DNA of 64,000 bases from Climacium dendroides. Lineage: Eukaryota; Streptophyta; Bryopsida; Hypnales; Climaciaceae. The number at the start of each line of letters is the position of its first letter. Position 1 is the stretch's first letter. Both the position numbers and the translations under genes were made by a program. The DNA is taken from NCBI GenBank assembly GCA_950106755.1, contig OX467087.1:7630047-7694046 (forward strand). Direction: 5' to 3'. This document shows positions 25,371 through 36,691 of the stretch, in pieces. A model generated the notes under the pieces. It did not search any database, was not told the DNA's origin, and saw only the letters and a list, made by a program, of their open reading frames with translations.

Positions 25371-26570
25371 CACTAAAAGAATATGACAGGTTTTGCAACT
25401 ACAAAGACCAATTGGTTTTGGGATTGCATCATACATTTTCAATTGGTGAGAATTTGGAGGTCCCCAGTCACTGTGGACAAGTTTTCTAGTTGTATTGTAG
25501 TTAGTTGCAAGGTGAAATGGGATTATTTTTCATTCGTCAACTTATTTGGAACTTCATCAATGCACTTTTATGATGTGGTTGCTTATGTGATATTTGTTGC
25601 CACGTGAGGTTAGTTACTCAATTGATGAGTTGTACAACTTATTGGTGATTCATTTGTGACTTTGCACTTTTATGATGTGGTTGCTTATGTGATATTTGTT
25701 GCCACGTGAGGTTAGTTACTCAATTGATGAGTTGTACAACTTATTGGTGATTCATTTGTGACTTTGCACTTTTATGATGTGGTTGCTTATGTGATATTTG
25801 TTGCCACGTGAGGTTAGTTACTCAATTGATGAGTTGTACAACTTATTGGTGATTCATTTGTGACTTGTCAGTGACGTCATTGCAACTTGTTTGTGACTTG
25901 TAGAATTTATTATTTCAAAATCTACAAAATGTAGAATTCTACAAATAATAGAAAACTACAACTTATAGAAATCTACAAAATGTAAAAATCTACAAACTAT
26001 AGAAACCTTAGAATTCTATTAACAAAATCTTTTACATAAGAATACAACTACTTACAAGTCTTATATGTCCAACCTAATGGTACTCTTGACAATTGATATG
26101 GGACAATTGGTAAAAGACAATTGAAAAATGATCTGAAAACAACTAGGACACAACTACAAAACAACTAGGAACAACTACTACCATTTTACAATTGCATTTG
26201 TTTCCTAGTCATTTCCTAGTTATTTTTTGTGATTGTAAATCAACATGGTGGATATTATAGAGTATGGACTAGTCCATATTAACAATTGTGATGAATATTC
26301 GATAGCGAATAACCCACATTCATTCTAAATTTGAACTATGTTACAACTCTCATAATCCTACAATTCATTTATGACCACTTTGCAATTAAAACAATATATC
26401 CACTTTATTCTACTTTGCAACTAAAACATTGTACTAATGATGTAAAATAATGACATCAACAATGGCGCAAGAATTTGGTGCAAATAGAGAGGGCTATAGT
26501 CACAGGAGAGTCGTGTAAGACACTTGGTTGCATTTTAGCCGGTTGTGGCAAACACATTTTTCTTCTAGTA
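25371..26570. mobile_element. CACTA-like non-autonomous element, 1200 bp
   Basis: It opens with 'cactaaaagaatatgac', and the complement of its right end is 'tactagaagaaaaatgtg', a CACTA terminus with one changed base. The flanking triplets are TAG (25368-25370) and TAA (26571-26573), a possible 3-bp duplication with one mismatch. The limits agree with the break in repeat copy 5. The interior carries three 102-bp direct repeats and many short 'acaactagga' / 'tgtgacttgt' motifs, as in subterminal regions of CACTA elements, but no transposase. Confidence 0.8.
25561..25866 (+). repeat. 102-bp tandem repeat, three copies
   Basis: The unit starts 'tgcacttttatgatgtggtt' at 25561, 25663 and 25765, and the copies are essentially identical. 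It contains the near-palindromic 'ttgccacgtgaggt' with the G-box-like CACGTG. An extra partial copy of 'gtgac' sequence follows. The lack of divergence points to recent expansion or homogenisation inside an older element. Confidence 0.93.
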
Positions 26571-26805
26571 TAAAAAAAAGAACAAAATGATTCAAAATAT
26601 TAAATTGTTAACAATATAGTTATGGAATTGAAAAATGCCAATTCCAATGGTTGTAATGCTATAATAAACAATCTTCACATCATATATTTTATTTATTTTT
26701 AAATATTAAAAATTAATTTAAATAAAGGACTTTAAAGTTTATTTTAGAGTAGAAAATCTAGAACTACCTACAAACTACCCACAACTAAATTTTTTCATAA
26801 TTTTC

Positions 26806-28116
26806 AATATGATTTTTGCTATTTTAAGTGTTCTTCAAAGACAAATTTTAGGTAGAATTAGGGATTCAAATTTTTCTGGCTTGATGATTGACAAATCTAT
26901 TAATATTTCAGTTGAAGGTCATCTTGTTGTATTTTCTACTTTTTTAGAAAGAGGTTTGCCTTTGACATGTTTTTTGGGTTTGTTGTCGATTGGAGATGGG
27001 AAAAAAGATTCCAAGGTGATTTTTGATTCCTTCATGGCTGCAATGAAGACTTGGAGGTGTGGATATGGCTAAATGTGTAAGTTTTGGATATGATGGAGCA
27101 AGTACTATGGTAGGGAAGAATATGTTGGATCAACACCTTTTTTGTATGCGAAGTTGAGGGAGTTTAAACTCATTTATATCCTCTAATTTTTGGTTGATTT
27201 CCTCCAAATGCTTTCAAAATTGTCCAATTTTTTTTCATAACAAACTTGTGGATATTTCTTATATAGGATCTATTGTGAAGATTGAAATAGTTACTATTAG
27301 AATGTATTTTCTAATAGATTCTTGTGATTTGAACCATGATACTTTCAACCCTAGCATAGGATCTCATATCATCCCGGAATTTGGCCCTCCTAGTGGTTAT
27401 CTTTGTCACTTGCCAAATAAAATTAGGGGGTCCAAGTTCCATACCATAGATCAAATTAGAGACCTTAGTAGTGTGGCTTTAGAAGCTACCTTTTCTTTTC
27501 AAAAAATGTATGCCAAATCAGTTTGTGTGGCCTTAGAAGCTAGATTTGTTGACAATGAAATTATTAATGCTTTTAAATTTTTTAATCCAATTCATATGCC
27601 TCAAAGATAATTTGGTTTATATTCATGGGATGTGGTCTAGTTAGATTTGTTTTTGAAGCAATATAGAGAGGCAAAATGCATAGGAGGAACCATTTTCCCT
27701 TTAGTAGATGCTACAACTTGTAAACAAGAGTTTTTTGTTTTTAAGCTACAAGGATCCATTGAATGAATAAATACATTTGTGGGGGATTTGTGGGCATCTA
27801 TTGCTTAGAGTGCATCTTTAAAACTAAAATATCCCAACCTTTTGACACTTGCTAAAATTGCAAGATGTCAATGTGTGCGTACAACAACTTGTGAGAGAGT
27901 TTTTTTGTGCAGAATGGCATCAAGTAGAAATTTTGAAATCACATGACAACAACACATGTGGATAGCATGATGCATATAGCTATAGAAGGACCAGCTAAGG
28001 ATTTTGAACCTATATTGGTGGATGCCATCACAGTATAGAAGAATGCTAGTAAATTTAGACACTTATTTACTAATCCTGAAAGGTATCTTATTTGGGCAAC
28101 AGAGGATTCATTTTAA
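26806..28116 (+). pseudogene. hAT transposase remnant (DUF4371/ZMYM-like), 5'-truncated
   Basis: The first part gives 'FSGLMIDKSINISVEGHLVV' then 'FST', equivalent to the start of the hAT catalytic core where the first Asp sits. The middle (27270-27610) encodes a helical segment with 'ARFVDNEIINAFKFFNP' and 'QFGLYSWDVV'-like sequence after a stop. The end (27880-28100) has 'TTHVDSMMHIAIEGPAKDFE', the C-terminal hAT dimerisation block. Stops and at least two frame changes interrupt it. The N-terminal zinc finger is missing, and the start abuts dispersed repeat copy 5. It shares its middle and C-terminal blocks with 53460-54290, so the two belong to one family. Confidence 0.78.
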
Positions 28117-28589
28117 GAAGGTAAAAATTCTAAATCCTAAACTTTGATTTTTGCAAATTTTTATAACCTCTCTCAACTCAGCCTTTGGTGAGTTGGGATC
28201 TTTGGCTTTCAATTGGTGAAAGGCTATGCTAGTTTAAATTCCTACCAAGGATGTAATACGATTTTATTTTAGATTTTAAACCGACAATTTTATTACATTA
28301 GAGGATTATGACTTCTAAAATTTTCAATTTGAAGGCAATAGACTAGTGACAAAATGATATTGGAGGAAAAAAAACTAGGAACTTTAGAAGTTAAAAGGAT
28401 GAAAACAATGACCACTGAAAAAAACATATTATTCTTATAGAAGGAGGATATTTACTAGTAGAGCTTCAAAATCTTCTCAAATGTTGTTTGGGATTCCTCA
28501 TTCTCCTACAACATCTAAAAGGCTTACACTTGTTGAATCCAAATCTTCAAATGTAGGCATTGCTTGCCAAGCTCTTTGTAAGGAGTTTA

Positions 28590-28823
28590 CACTATAAGAA
28601 ACTCACATTTAAGGTGACAAGCCCTAATTTTTTAAAATAGATTTTAGATGATGTCCAATGCAACACCCCCATGTTTTTATGTCAACATCAATATTACATT
28701 GGACATTTTTGTTAACATAAAATCATGGATTTGTTGCATTGGACATCACCTAAAATCCATTTAAAAAAATTAGGGCTCATCACCTAAAACACGGATTTAA
28801 GATTAGGATTTTGAATTGTAGTA
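28590..28823. mobile_element. Palindromic CACTA-type MITE, ~234 bp
   Basis: The left end is 'cactataagaaactcacatt' and the right end is 'ttttgaattgtagta', a decayed inverted partner. Internally it folds on itself: 'gatgtccaatgcaacacccc' (28653) pairs with 'tgttgcattggacatc' (28734). The same core occurs in the outer element at 57073-57496. No clean 3-bp duplication is left. The short ORFs around it are not genes. Confidence 0.75.
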
Positions 28824-29948
28824 AAAAATATAAAAGGCATGGATTAGTATCCGCTATGACATTAAATTTCAGTCTCTTACAATTGCAAATAAAGTTGCTA
28901 AATTAAGTATTTTTTCAAAAGGCACTATTTTGAATCCCAATTAATGTACTTTCAGGAAATACAACTGTACCTACATATGCAAGAAGGTGAAAAAAAAATA
29001 TTCCCAATATAAGACCTTCAGAATTTCACAAGGCATGACTAAAAATTGGTACAAGATTTGACCAAAATCTTAGGAAAAAGGCTTATTGTAGGGCAACAAA
29101 TAGAGATCATTTCTATGTTGTGAACTTGAGAATTACCATGAAGGCTTGTTTTTATTTTTTCTATTTATACAACAAAAATAGCCTTTTGTGTTTAAAAACT
29201 CCTTGGTAAACATGTTAACTCAAAAGCAAGTCAAACTTACCAAAACATTGAAATGATCTTTAGAGCTTTTAAAAACCTAATTAGAAATCTTAGAATAGAA
29301 TTAAAGCTCAAAGATAGTCAAAATCCAAGACATAGAATGTCAGAATGAAATTGATAAGATACCCAACAAAAACAAAATCTATATAGATAAACAATCCTAT
29401 GTATGCGACCCATTGGCTGAAAATGATAGAAATGCAATTCCAAATGACTATATAAATTTTTTAAGACTAGCATATCCAAAATAGGTCCTAAATTAGAGAG
29501 TTTTGCAATTTTATTGGCCATGTTGAGGAAGTGAATAAATTTTGATTGTACAAAATTTTAACCTCAAATAGAATATGTAAATCCATAATTAGAGGCCTTA
29601 AAGAGGGAATCTTTGACTAAATAGCACTCCTAGAGTTCAATGGCACAATCAAATTGAAGTAACTATTTATGCATATCTTTGCTTGAAGTACAAAGTAAAA
29701 CAATGAGCTTGCACCTATAGAGTCTCTAGGAAGCTACTCATATAAAGTTTTAAAATTACTAGATTACATAAGTTAGTTTCTTGAAAGTCAACAATTGCAA
29801 CCAACTATGATAAAATCTTAGAAAATACCTAAAGTTGTTGTAAAATCTTGACAAAATAATGGAATAAATATTTTGAGTGATAATAATGTGCTCCAACAAG
29901 TTTTATAAAGTTTCTATAGTGGCAAAGATCCAAACTATTACATCCCTT
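28824..29948. other. AT-rich intergenic DNA, no feature recognised
   Basis: There are short frames only (for example 29318-29521 on the minus strand), with no family resemblance. No inverted repeats or LTRs were noticed. Confidence 0.45.
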
Positions 29949-30098
29949 CACTACTAGAGAATTTCGTTTTTCTGTTGTTTTGGTCGCGTTGATCCGGTCA
30001 AAATCTGACAGAAATTTGTTGAAATCAATAGATTTTTGTCAGATTTTGACCAGATCAACGTGACCAAAACAACAGAAAAATGAAATTTTCTAGTAGTG
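29949..30098. mobile_element. 150-bp palindromic CACTA-type MITE, TSD CTT
   Basis: It begins 'cactactagagaatttcgtt' and ends 'tgaaattttctagtagtg', and almost the whole length is one long hairpin ('ttgttttggtcgcgttgatc' pairs with 'gatcaacgtgaccaaaacaa'). It is flanked on both sides by CTT (29946-29948 and 30099-30101), an exact 3-bp target duplication. Confidence 0.93.
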
Positions 30099-31887
30099 CT
30101 TAGAGACACTTACCTATTTCAGCTAACCTTAAGCAGTATCCAACTCTTAAGGCTCAAATTTGAGTAGAACAAAAAGTATACTACTCTTAGCATCCTGAAA
30201 TGATTGTTCACTTTGAATGTCATGTTTCTTAAGATTGTTTTGAGTAGGTCAAAAAAATACTTCCTTGTGGCTAATTTATTTAAGTTGCAATGAACACATG
30301 CAATGTTCTTCATTGATTCTAGTGATACAAAATTTGGAACCTTTCTTAATAATATTTTTCACAATATGGTCAATGAAATTGGTTCAAAAAAATACCAACA
30401 AAATTGTGGACAATCATTTCAGAAAGAAGGTAGAACAAAAGCGCTCGAAGCTTACTAACTCTAATTAGCAAGGATGAAAATAATTTTTTTCTCAAACTTC
30501 AAACTTTATAATCTTGTAATCCACATGGGTAATTGGACTGAAGTTTTTTCTACACATTTTTCTAATAGCCTAATACATTGTAGTATAGTTGGAGTTCACA
30601 TTTTTTTTAAAAATTAGTTGATGCACCCAAAAATGGTAATTTCTGATTATTTCACTTGAAATGCACCATGTACCTTCTAGAAATTAACACTCTCCAAATT
30701 ATAGAAAATTCTCCAATACTAGACAAATATTGAGCACTTTGTGTTATTATCCTTTTATTTTTCTACCATCTCAAATCGAGTTTGAAATTTGAAGTTGCCA
30801 AAAAAATTAAAGAGAGATTTTATTTGTTTTTGCTTAAAAGAGGATCCCCATATTGGATACAGACCATAATAAGATACGAGGTCCATAAATCACCCACCTA
30901 AGAGCTAAAACTAAAATTTGGGAAGGTGATGCTTTTTGAAATATTTTTTAGTAAATTTTCTTTAACCCTTAAACATCGAGGCGGACATTTGGTGTTTGAT
31001 GAATGAGAGAGAATCTTTTAGTGTAGGGTTGATGATTGTGGAAATCATACCTTTGGAAACTGTCTAAAAAAACCAAAAATATTCATTGGAATTCAAAGTA
31101 TTGTAGAAGAAGATCTCCCATATTCGTACAAAATTCCAAGGATAAATAGTTGAAATTATGTCCTACAGAGGAGAATTTCTTTGTCATTCATCGGACAAAA
31201 AATGTCCGCCACGCGCGTGTCGTTTATAGGTTAAGAAATCTTAGAGTTGGAATGGCACAAGGCTCTAAAATCACCCACCTCCCTTTGTACATTGCTCAAG
31301 GCTATGAAAAAGCAACATGTGCAAATAACATACATTTGAAGAGGTGTGTGCTTTTAGAACCTCCTACCTTATGGATGTTTGATTGGATTCTCCGGGTTAG
31401 CTACAGTAGTAAGTTCACTACAACGTAGACTTCGTAGCCTAAATATAAAAGTCTTTTTGGCTACCCAGTTGGAAAGAGTTTCGAATATTAGGTCCAAGAG
31501 TAATGCGGGTTTTCAAACTGGAACTGAGCGGCGTTGACTAGAGGCTATTTTTGAACGGACCAAATAATTTTCATTGGAGTGGCCCATTCGTGACAGTCTC
31601 CGAGCGAATACGAATCGATTCGTCTAAAACGGGGTCGGGGCTTTTGGTTTGGGTTCGTGTGCCCAGTCCCGTCAGTTCGGCGGACCCACTCTCCCAAAGC
31701 CCCATTCAAAATTGCAGGGGGGCCTTCTTGGCAGCCGAGCCCTCCGTCGTTGCGTCGGCCTGCCATTTGCCTTTGTTTTTCCTTTGGACCGCAGCATAGT
31801 CGGCACTAATCTCGTCCAGAAAGATTACTCTGCCAATCTACGAGTTAAATTTTTTTTTCCAATAGAACTTAAGGAAGTTAGTGGTTT
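30099..31887. other. Intergenic DNA, becoming GC-richer to the right
   Basis: 30490-30620 carries a degenerate copy of the dispersed-repeat core ('cttgtaatccacatgggtaa'). 31150-31900 is clearly richer in G and C, with short open frames on both strands (31150-31428 and 31551-31799) that match no known family. The overlapping open frames on opposite strands suggest composition rather than coding. It may be a fragment of a different element or an old non-coding exon. Confidence 0.4.
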
Positions 31888-32150
31888 CAGGTAGTTCAGT
31901 CCACCTTGTAAACGGAGATTAGTTTTAAAATTAAAAAAAAAAAAAAGATTTTAAAACTAATCTCAGTTTTAAAAACTTTCTTTTTTTAAAACAATGGAAA
32001 CGGAATGTTGCAAAACCTTTGAAACGTTTTAAAAACTAATCTCGTCCAGCAAATCACCACTTTTAAGTTACTCTGCTCATCTCTGACATCCACCTTTTGA
32101 ACTGATGAGATTAGTTTACAGTACATCACTTTAAAAGGTGGAACTACCTG
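31888..32150. repeat. Inverted-repeat element with ends CAGGTAGTTC / GAACTACCTG
   Basis: The left arm 'caggtagttcagtccacctt' then 'gtaaac' matches the complement of the right arm 'aaaaggtggaactacctg' and 'gtttaca'. Internally 'agattagttttaaaatt' and 'gattttaaaactaatct' form a second hairpin around an A-run. 'taatctcgtccag' also occurs outside (31807) and inside (32039). No target duplication was identified. The CAGG ends suggest a hAT-type MITE, but only weakly. Confidence 0.65.
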
Positions 32151-35100
32151 AAAGCCGTTCATTTAATAACTCGTATAAAGGACAATTTAGTTGGCCATTG
32201 AAGTGGCCAAATGGAATTTGGGAAAGATTCTTCAAAGTCAATTTCAGATGGGTTTGAAAAATAAAGAAAAATAAAGTGAACCCCAATTTGTAGAAGGGAT
32301 GTCAGAGGAAGGTTTAACTAATAAGAATAGTAGAAAAGAAACACAACACACAATTCCTTGAGACCCCAATTTTGGTGCTCCAAAAGCTTTCGTCTTGTGT
32401 TTTTTTAAGCTCCAACCCTATAGTGCACACTTTGCAATTAACTCTATTGTATGGGCACGTAATTCATCTGTGGGAATACAATGTTTTTTTGTAACCCAAA
32501 AAGTTCCTTCATATTTTTTTTGAGCTCTAAAAATGTTGAAAATGGTCACTTTTGGATCAAGACTTGTAAATGGAACAAATCGTAAGAAGTTTAAAAAATA
32601 ACCTTGGAGTCCTAATCTTGCCTTCTTTGCGGATAAGTACAAAAAGTTTCAAACTCAAATTCTTTACCATTTGTGAGATCTAAAATTCTCAAGGCAAAGA
32701 GCTTTTCTTTTTCACTTCATGGCCGTGGGTACATTGCAACTTCAAAAATCAATGAAAATTGGAGAATGTAAAACATATTTTTCACCTTTTTAGTATGATG
32801 TAGATGCTTGGGTGTAGAACTAGCGCACTAAAAATCAAAATTTGAATCCTTACTATGATTGAAAGAATAATGCACCTTGAATTATCATAACCTTGATTAT
32901 AATAAACATAAAATGGAATCACTATCACATTGATTGTGAAGTTGTGAGAGAAAATAAATAAATAAAATTGAAGAAGTTGTAGCCTTGTAAGGAAAAGTTT
33001 GCAATTCTAGAATGCCCCTTCCAAAAAATTGCACAAATTTCCAAAATGTACATATGGCACTTGTACACATGCTGCAAAAAAATTACAAAAAATATAATTT
33101 TGGTTAAATTTTTTTTTAAATTCATAGAAAATGCACCCCAATTTTGAATTGCACATAAGTTACATTTCCAAATTTGAAATAAAAATGTCATTCATTAAAA
33201 TATTGGATGTTGGAAACTTTAGGGTTTAATTGAGTCCCTAAAACAAAAATATTGTTTCTCAAAAAAATATGGGTAGAAAGGCCATTATATCCTAAATTTA
33301 TATTTAAATTTGGCAAGTATGTAACTAATATGATATAGTTGAATTATTTATTGAGTGTACAAATATAGTTCAAGGAAGATAGAAGACTCCAAACTCTACA
33401 CATGATTTGAAATCCAACTTGAAAAGATGCCACTTGGCTATTGGAATTAAGTCAATTTTTATTGTTTGTCTTGAATTATGTAACTTGGACTAGTGTTTTT
33501 GGACTTCATCAACTCATAATATTGCTTCTATAAACTTAATTTTTGGGTTTAATTAGTCAATAAAAAAAATAGATCTCTACCAAGATCTCTACACCAACTC
33601 ACTCTTGAACTCACTAAAAGTTAATGGATCTCTTTAGTATGTAATTTTCTTTCAAACTTTTGTACAATGCAATAATCTCATTCTAGAAGAATAAAAGTTT
33701 GATGATTGTATTTAATTTTTTCCTTCTAGCTTCAAACATTAGTCTTGCAATAGAAATTACTAATGTTTCTAAATTTTTTCCACACATTCTTATAGTAGTC
33801 AAGTACAATTTTATTCATTTGAGTTTATTTTATTTTATTAAGTTTTTATTCAATGTATTAAAAAATGTTAGTTCTAAATACAATGTACTTCAAAACATAC
33901 CTTAGTCCTTTAAAGTGAAGTTGATGTGCATAGATAAAAGTAAATTTGCAACAATAATTACCTTCTTCCTTTTATATAAAAAAAGGATCAAAAAATTTAT
34001 GCAATCCATATGGATTTTCAAAGTTAAGACTTGAAAAAATTATATTATACTACATAGGTGCATCTTTGAAACATCTTCATAAAGATTCAAACCATTCTCT
34101 AAAAACTCTTATACTTTCCAATCATGTGTAATGATGAAGACATATTAGTAATAATTCAAAATGCCTCTATACAACAAACTTGGAAGGAGTGAGTGAGTGT
34201 CAAGCAAGTTTCAATTACTTTAATCTTTTCACCTTAATACTTCTATATGGCTATATCAGCCTTTTTATATAATATATGATATTAAACTTATGATCTTTTA
34301 AATTTGAAGTCTACTATATATGAATATTGAATTTCAATTTTTATCTATTAATATTAGTTGAAATAATAGTAACCTAACTACATGAATTCAATTTTTGTTT
34401 AAATCTATCACTAAATCTTTTAAAAGTTATAATTTATAATACATTTTTACATTTTTGAAATTTAGACTCCCTCAAGGTCTTTTAGGAGTTAACATATACA
34501 CTTTTAATTTAATTATAGGCAGGACAACAAGCCTAGAACCAAACTTTATACATAGATGACATTATTTGTTTGGCTGCTTTTTTGCACCAATATTGTATAA
34601 ATTTGATTGTATATGTGTCAAGATAAATGTCGTTGTATAAGATTTCTTAAATAGTAGGAAAAGATTTGAAATCTATCCAACAAATGTTTCCATGAATTTA
34701 GTGTACATCTATTTGGCAAATATATTTTATATCAAATCTATGCATAGACCTTTAATTGCAATTCTTGTTACTATTTTCTATAGTACTTGTATCTCAAAAT
34801 AATAGAAGGATTGTATCATTTTTGATTTTTTTAAATTGAAAATCAAATTGAATTATCATTTAATAAATAGAAATAAAAATATTTGATAATAATAACCTTT
34901 GACCACTACGCATATTCTACAAGTATTTGAAAAAAAATAGAATGCACATATCTCAACAACCAAGGTTCTTTTTCATTATTTTTGGGTCGCGTTTTGAATG
35001 ATAAATCCCTCCTACTAAAAAACCATATGTAAAACATTCATGAATATTAAAGGTAAACGATGCATTTTGGAATAAGATTTTTTTGTATTATCATAATCCA

Positions 35101-35400
35101 ATTATATTTCATTTTTTCAAACTAATTGACTAAAATTTTGTTGGATGGATGTGCTAAAATGAGAAACTTATACAATATTGGTGTACATCAGGTGTGCACA
35201 TAATCAACTCATTTTCAACCACAACCATTTAGTTTAGTGTCAACTTTTTTTTTTTTTCCTTCCAAGAGGCTTACAATATTCTAGATTGCAAATTTTCTAT
35301 TCTTTTTTTATGCTTATTGAGTTCGATTCTTAATTTGTAGTAGTTTTAGAGAGTACATCGGTATATTTTACCTTCAAATGTTAGCAGCTCTTTACACAAC
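32151..35400. other. AT-rich intergenic DNA with faint dispersed-repeat cores
   Basis: 33690-33830 ('ttcaaacattagtcttgcaa', 'ttttttccacacattcttat') resembles 55930-56040 and, in other copies, 9660 and 21190. 34470 has 'ggtcttttaggagttaac', the recurrent motif. A T-run lies at 35248. No gene was recognised in the remaining sequence. Confidence 0.5.
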
Positions 35401-35992
35401 TTCACAATAGGCACCATTTTGCAGGACTAAGCTTAGTGCCTATGCTCCCCATGCTGGCAAATCGTATCCCCGCCAAATTACAAAACAAACTCGCAAATTC
35501 AAAATTACTGGAGCTCACTTGCTTGGTCCTGAAGCCGATCCTGCGTAACTTGTACACAAAACTTGCAGAAGTAGACCTGTAAAATTTTCTTACTAGCAGC
35601 CTCTTGGTGAGAACCCACTCAGCCAGCCGTTGGCGAGGCAATCACCAGTAAGCGGTCAATTTTTGAAAAAATGCTGTGGCTGTACTACCGGGCAACAGTG
35701 TTGATCGATATCCACCTTGAATACGGGGACCGACGTGGATAGTACCTTCAAAGAGTCCTCTTTAATGACCCATGATTTCAAGCTGCTGCCACATTCCTCG
35801 ATCTCAGTTGGAAACAATGATCCTTTTCGTGATCGGTTAGTTGGACGCTTGCGAATTGTTTGTTTCTGGGTGTTCGCATTTGTGTCTGTTTGGTTAGTTT
35901 CTGGAATCCGAAGCCTTAAAGTCATTCACAGCAGACTTTGAGTTTCCTTCCAAGTCACACAACCAAACTACTTGCTTTTGTTGTTGAGCCAG

Positions 35993-35999
35993 TATAAAG
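35993..35999 (+). promoter_or_regulatory. Candidate TATA box upstream of the TRM-like gene
   Basis: 'tataaag' lies in the GC-richer flank about 700 bp before the start codon. It is followed about 30-60 bp later by a CT-rich leader-like stretch. A leader this long, with several upstream ATGs, would be usual for this gene family, but a TATA match alone is weak evidence. A second AT-rich match, 'tataaataaa', occurs at about 36078. Confidence 0.3.
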
Positions 36000-36691
36000 T
36001 CCACCCACTGTACCGAATCCTGGGCACCTCGATGTCTGTGAAGCTCGGCTCTCTATTCATTCTTGCGTTTTGTTTTTTTATAAATAAAACCACTATCTCG
36101 TCACGTAGTAGGTGTTTTGCGCTACAGCTGCCAGCTTCATGTTGAGTGGATCATAGCTTTGCTTCTAGGGAGCTACAGTAAGTCACTTGGGGGTCGACGT
36201 CTCGGTTTAGTGATGTTGCTCTCAGCACGACAGACTACTTTAATGAACGACGGTGCTGCGTGAATGCTGCAACACACGGCCGTTGAAACAGTTTGATGTC
36301 AACGGAGGTCAGTTCTGTTTTCAAACTCTAGGAAGCTTCGCCATTTCGCAGTGGAAAACTGGTGGAGGAATTTGTGACGGTCTTGAGCTTTGGTTGCGGT
36401 AGAATTCCTTTCCCGGGATGCAAAGAATTGAGAGCAATTGGATCAGATGTAATATTGGCTTCCTGAATCTAGTGCAAAAGCAATGCGGTAGAGGCCAGTA
36501 AGGGTGAGGTAAAGATGATTCTAGAGTGGCGAGATCTGACTGCAGAAACTCTTCACAGAAGCTGAAATTCTAGAGCGGGGTTGGGACGGGGTTCTGCGCA
36601 AGGCGGAAATGGAGATTTGAAAGTACTGAGACCAATCCTTGCGGGGAAGTATTGAAGCTGCAAGTTGAAAACTAGGGATTGAGGTGTCTGA

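Larger units (their letters stand above)
24961..26806 (+). repeat. Dispersed AT-rich repeat, copy 5, split by a 1.2-kb insertion
   Basis: 24961-25370 follows 7020-7390 ('atttctagtacaagtacc', 'gtagattgcaagatatta', 'cacttcacaaggtca', 'ggacta' then 'tataacatata'). The sequence resumes at 26571-26806 with 'caaaatgattcaaaatatta' and 'atggaattgaaaaatgccaa', exactly where copy 2 continues. The interruption is the element at 25371-26570. Confidence 0.8.

Noticed and set aside
31545..31894. Overlapping plus- and minus-strand frames in the GC-rich patch
   Set aside because: All frames being open at once reflects base composition; no conserved motif was seen.
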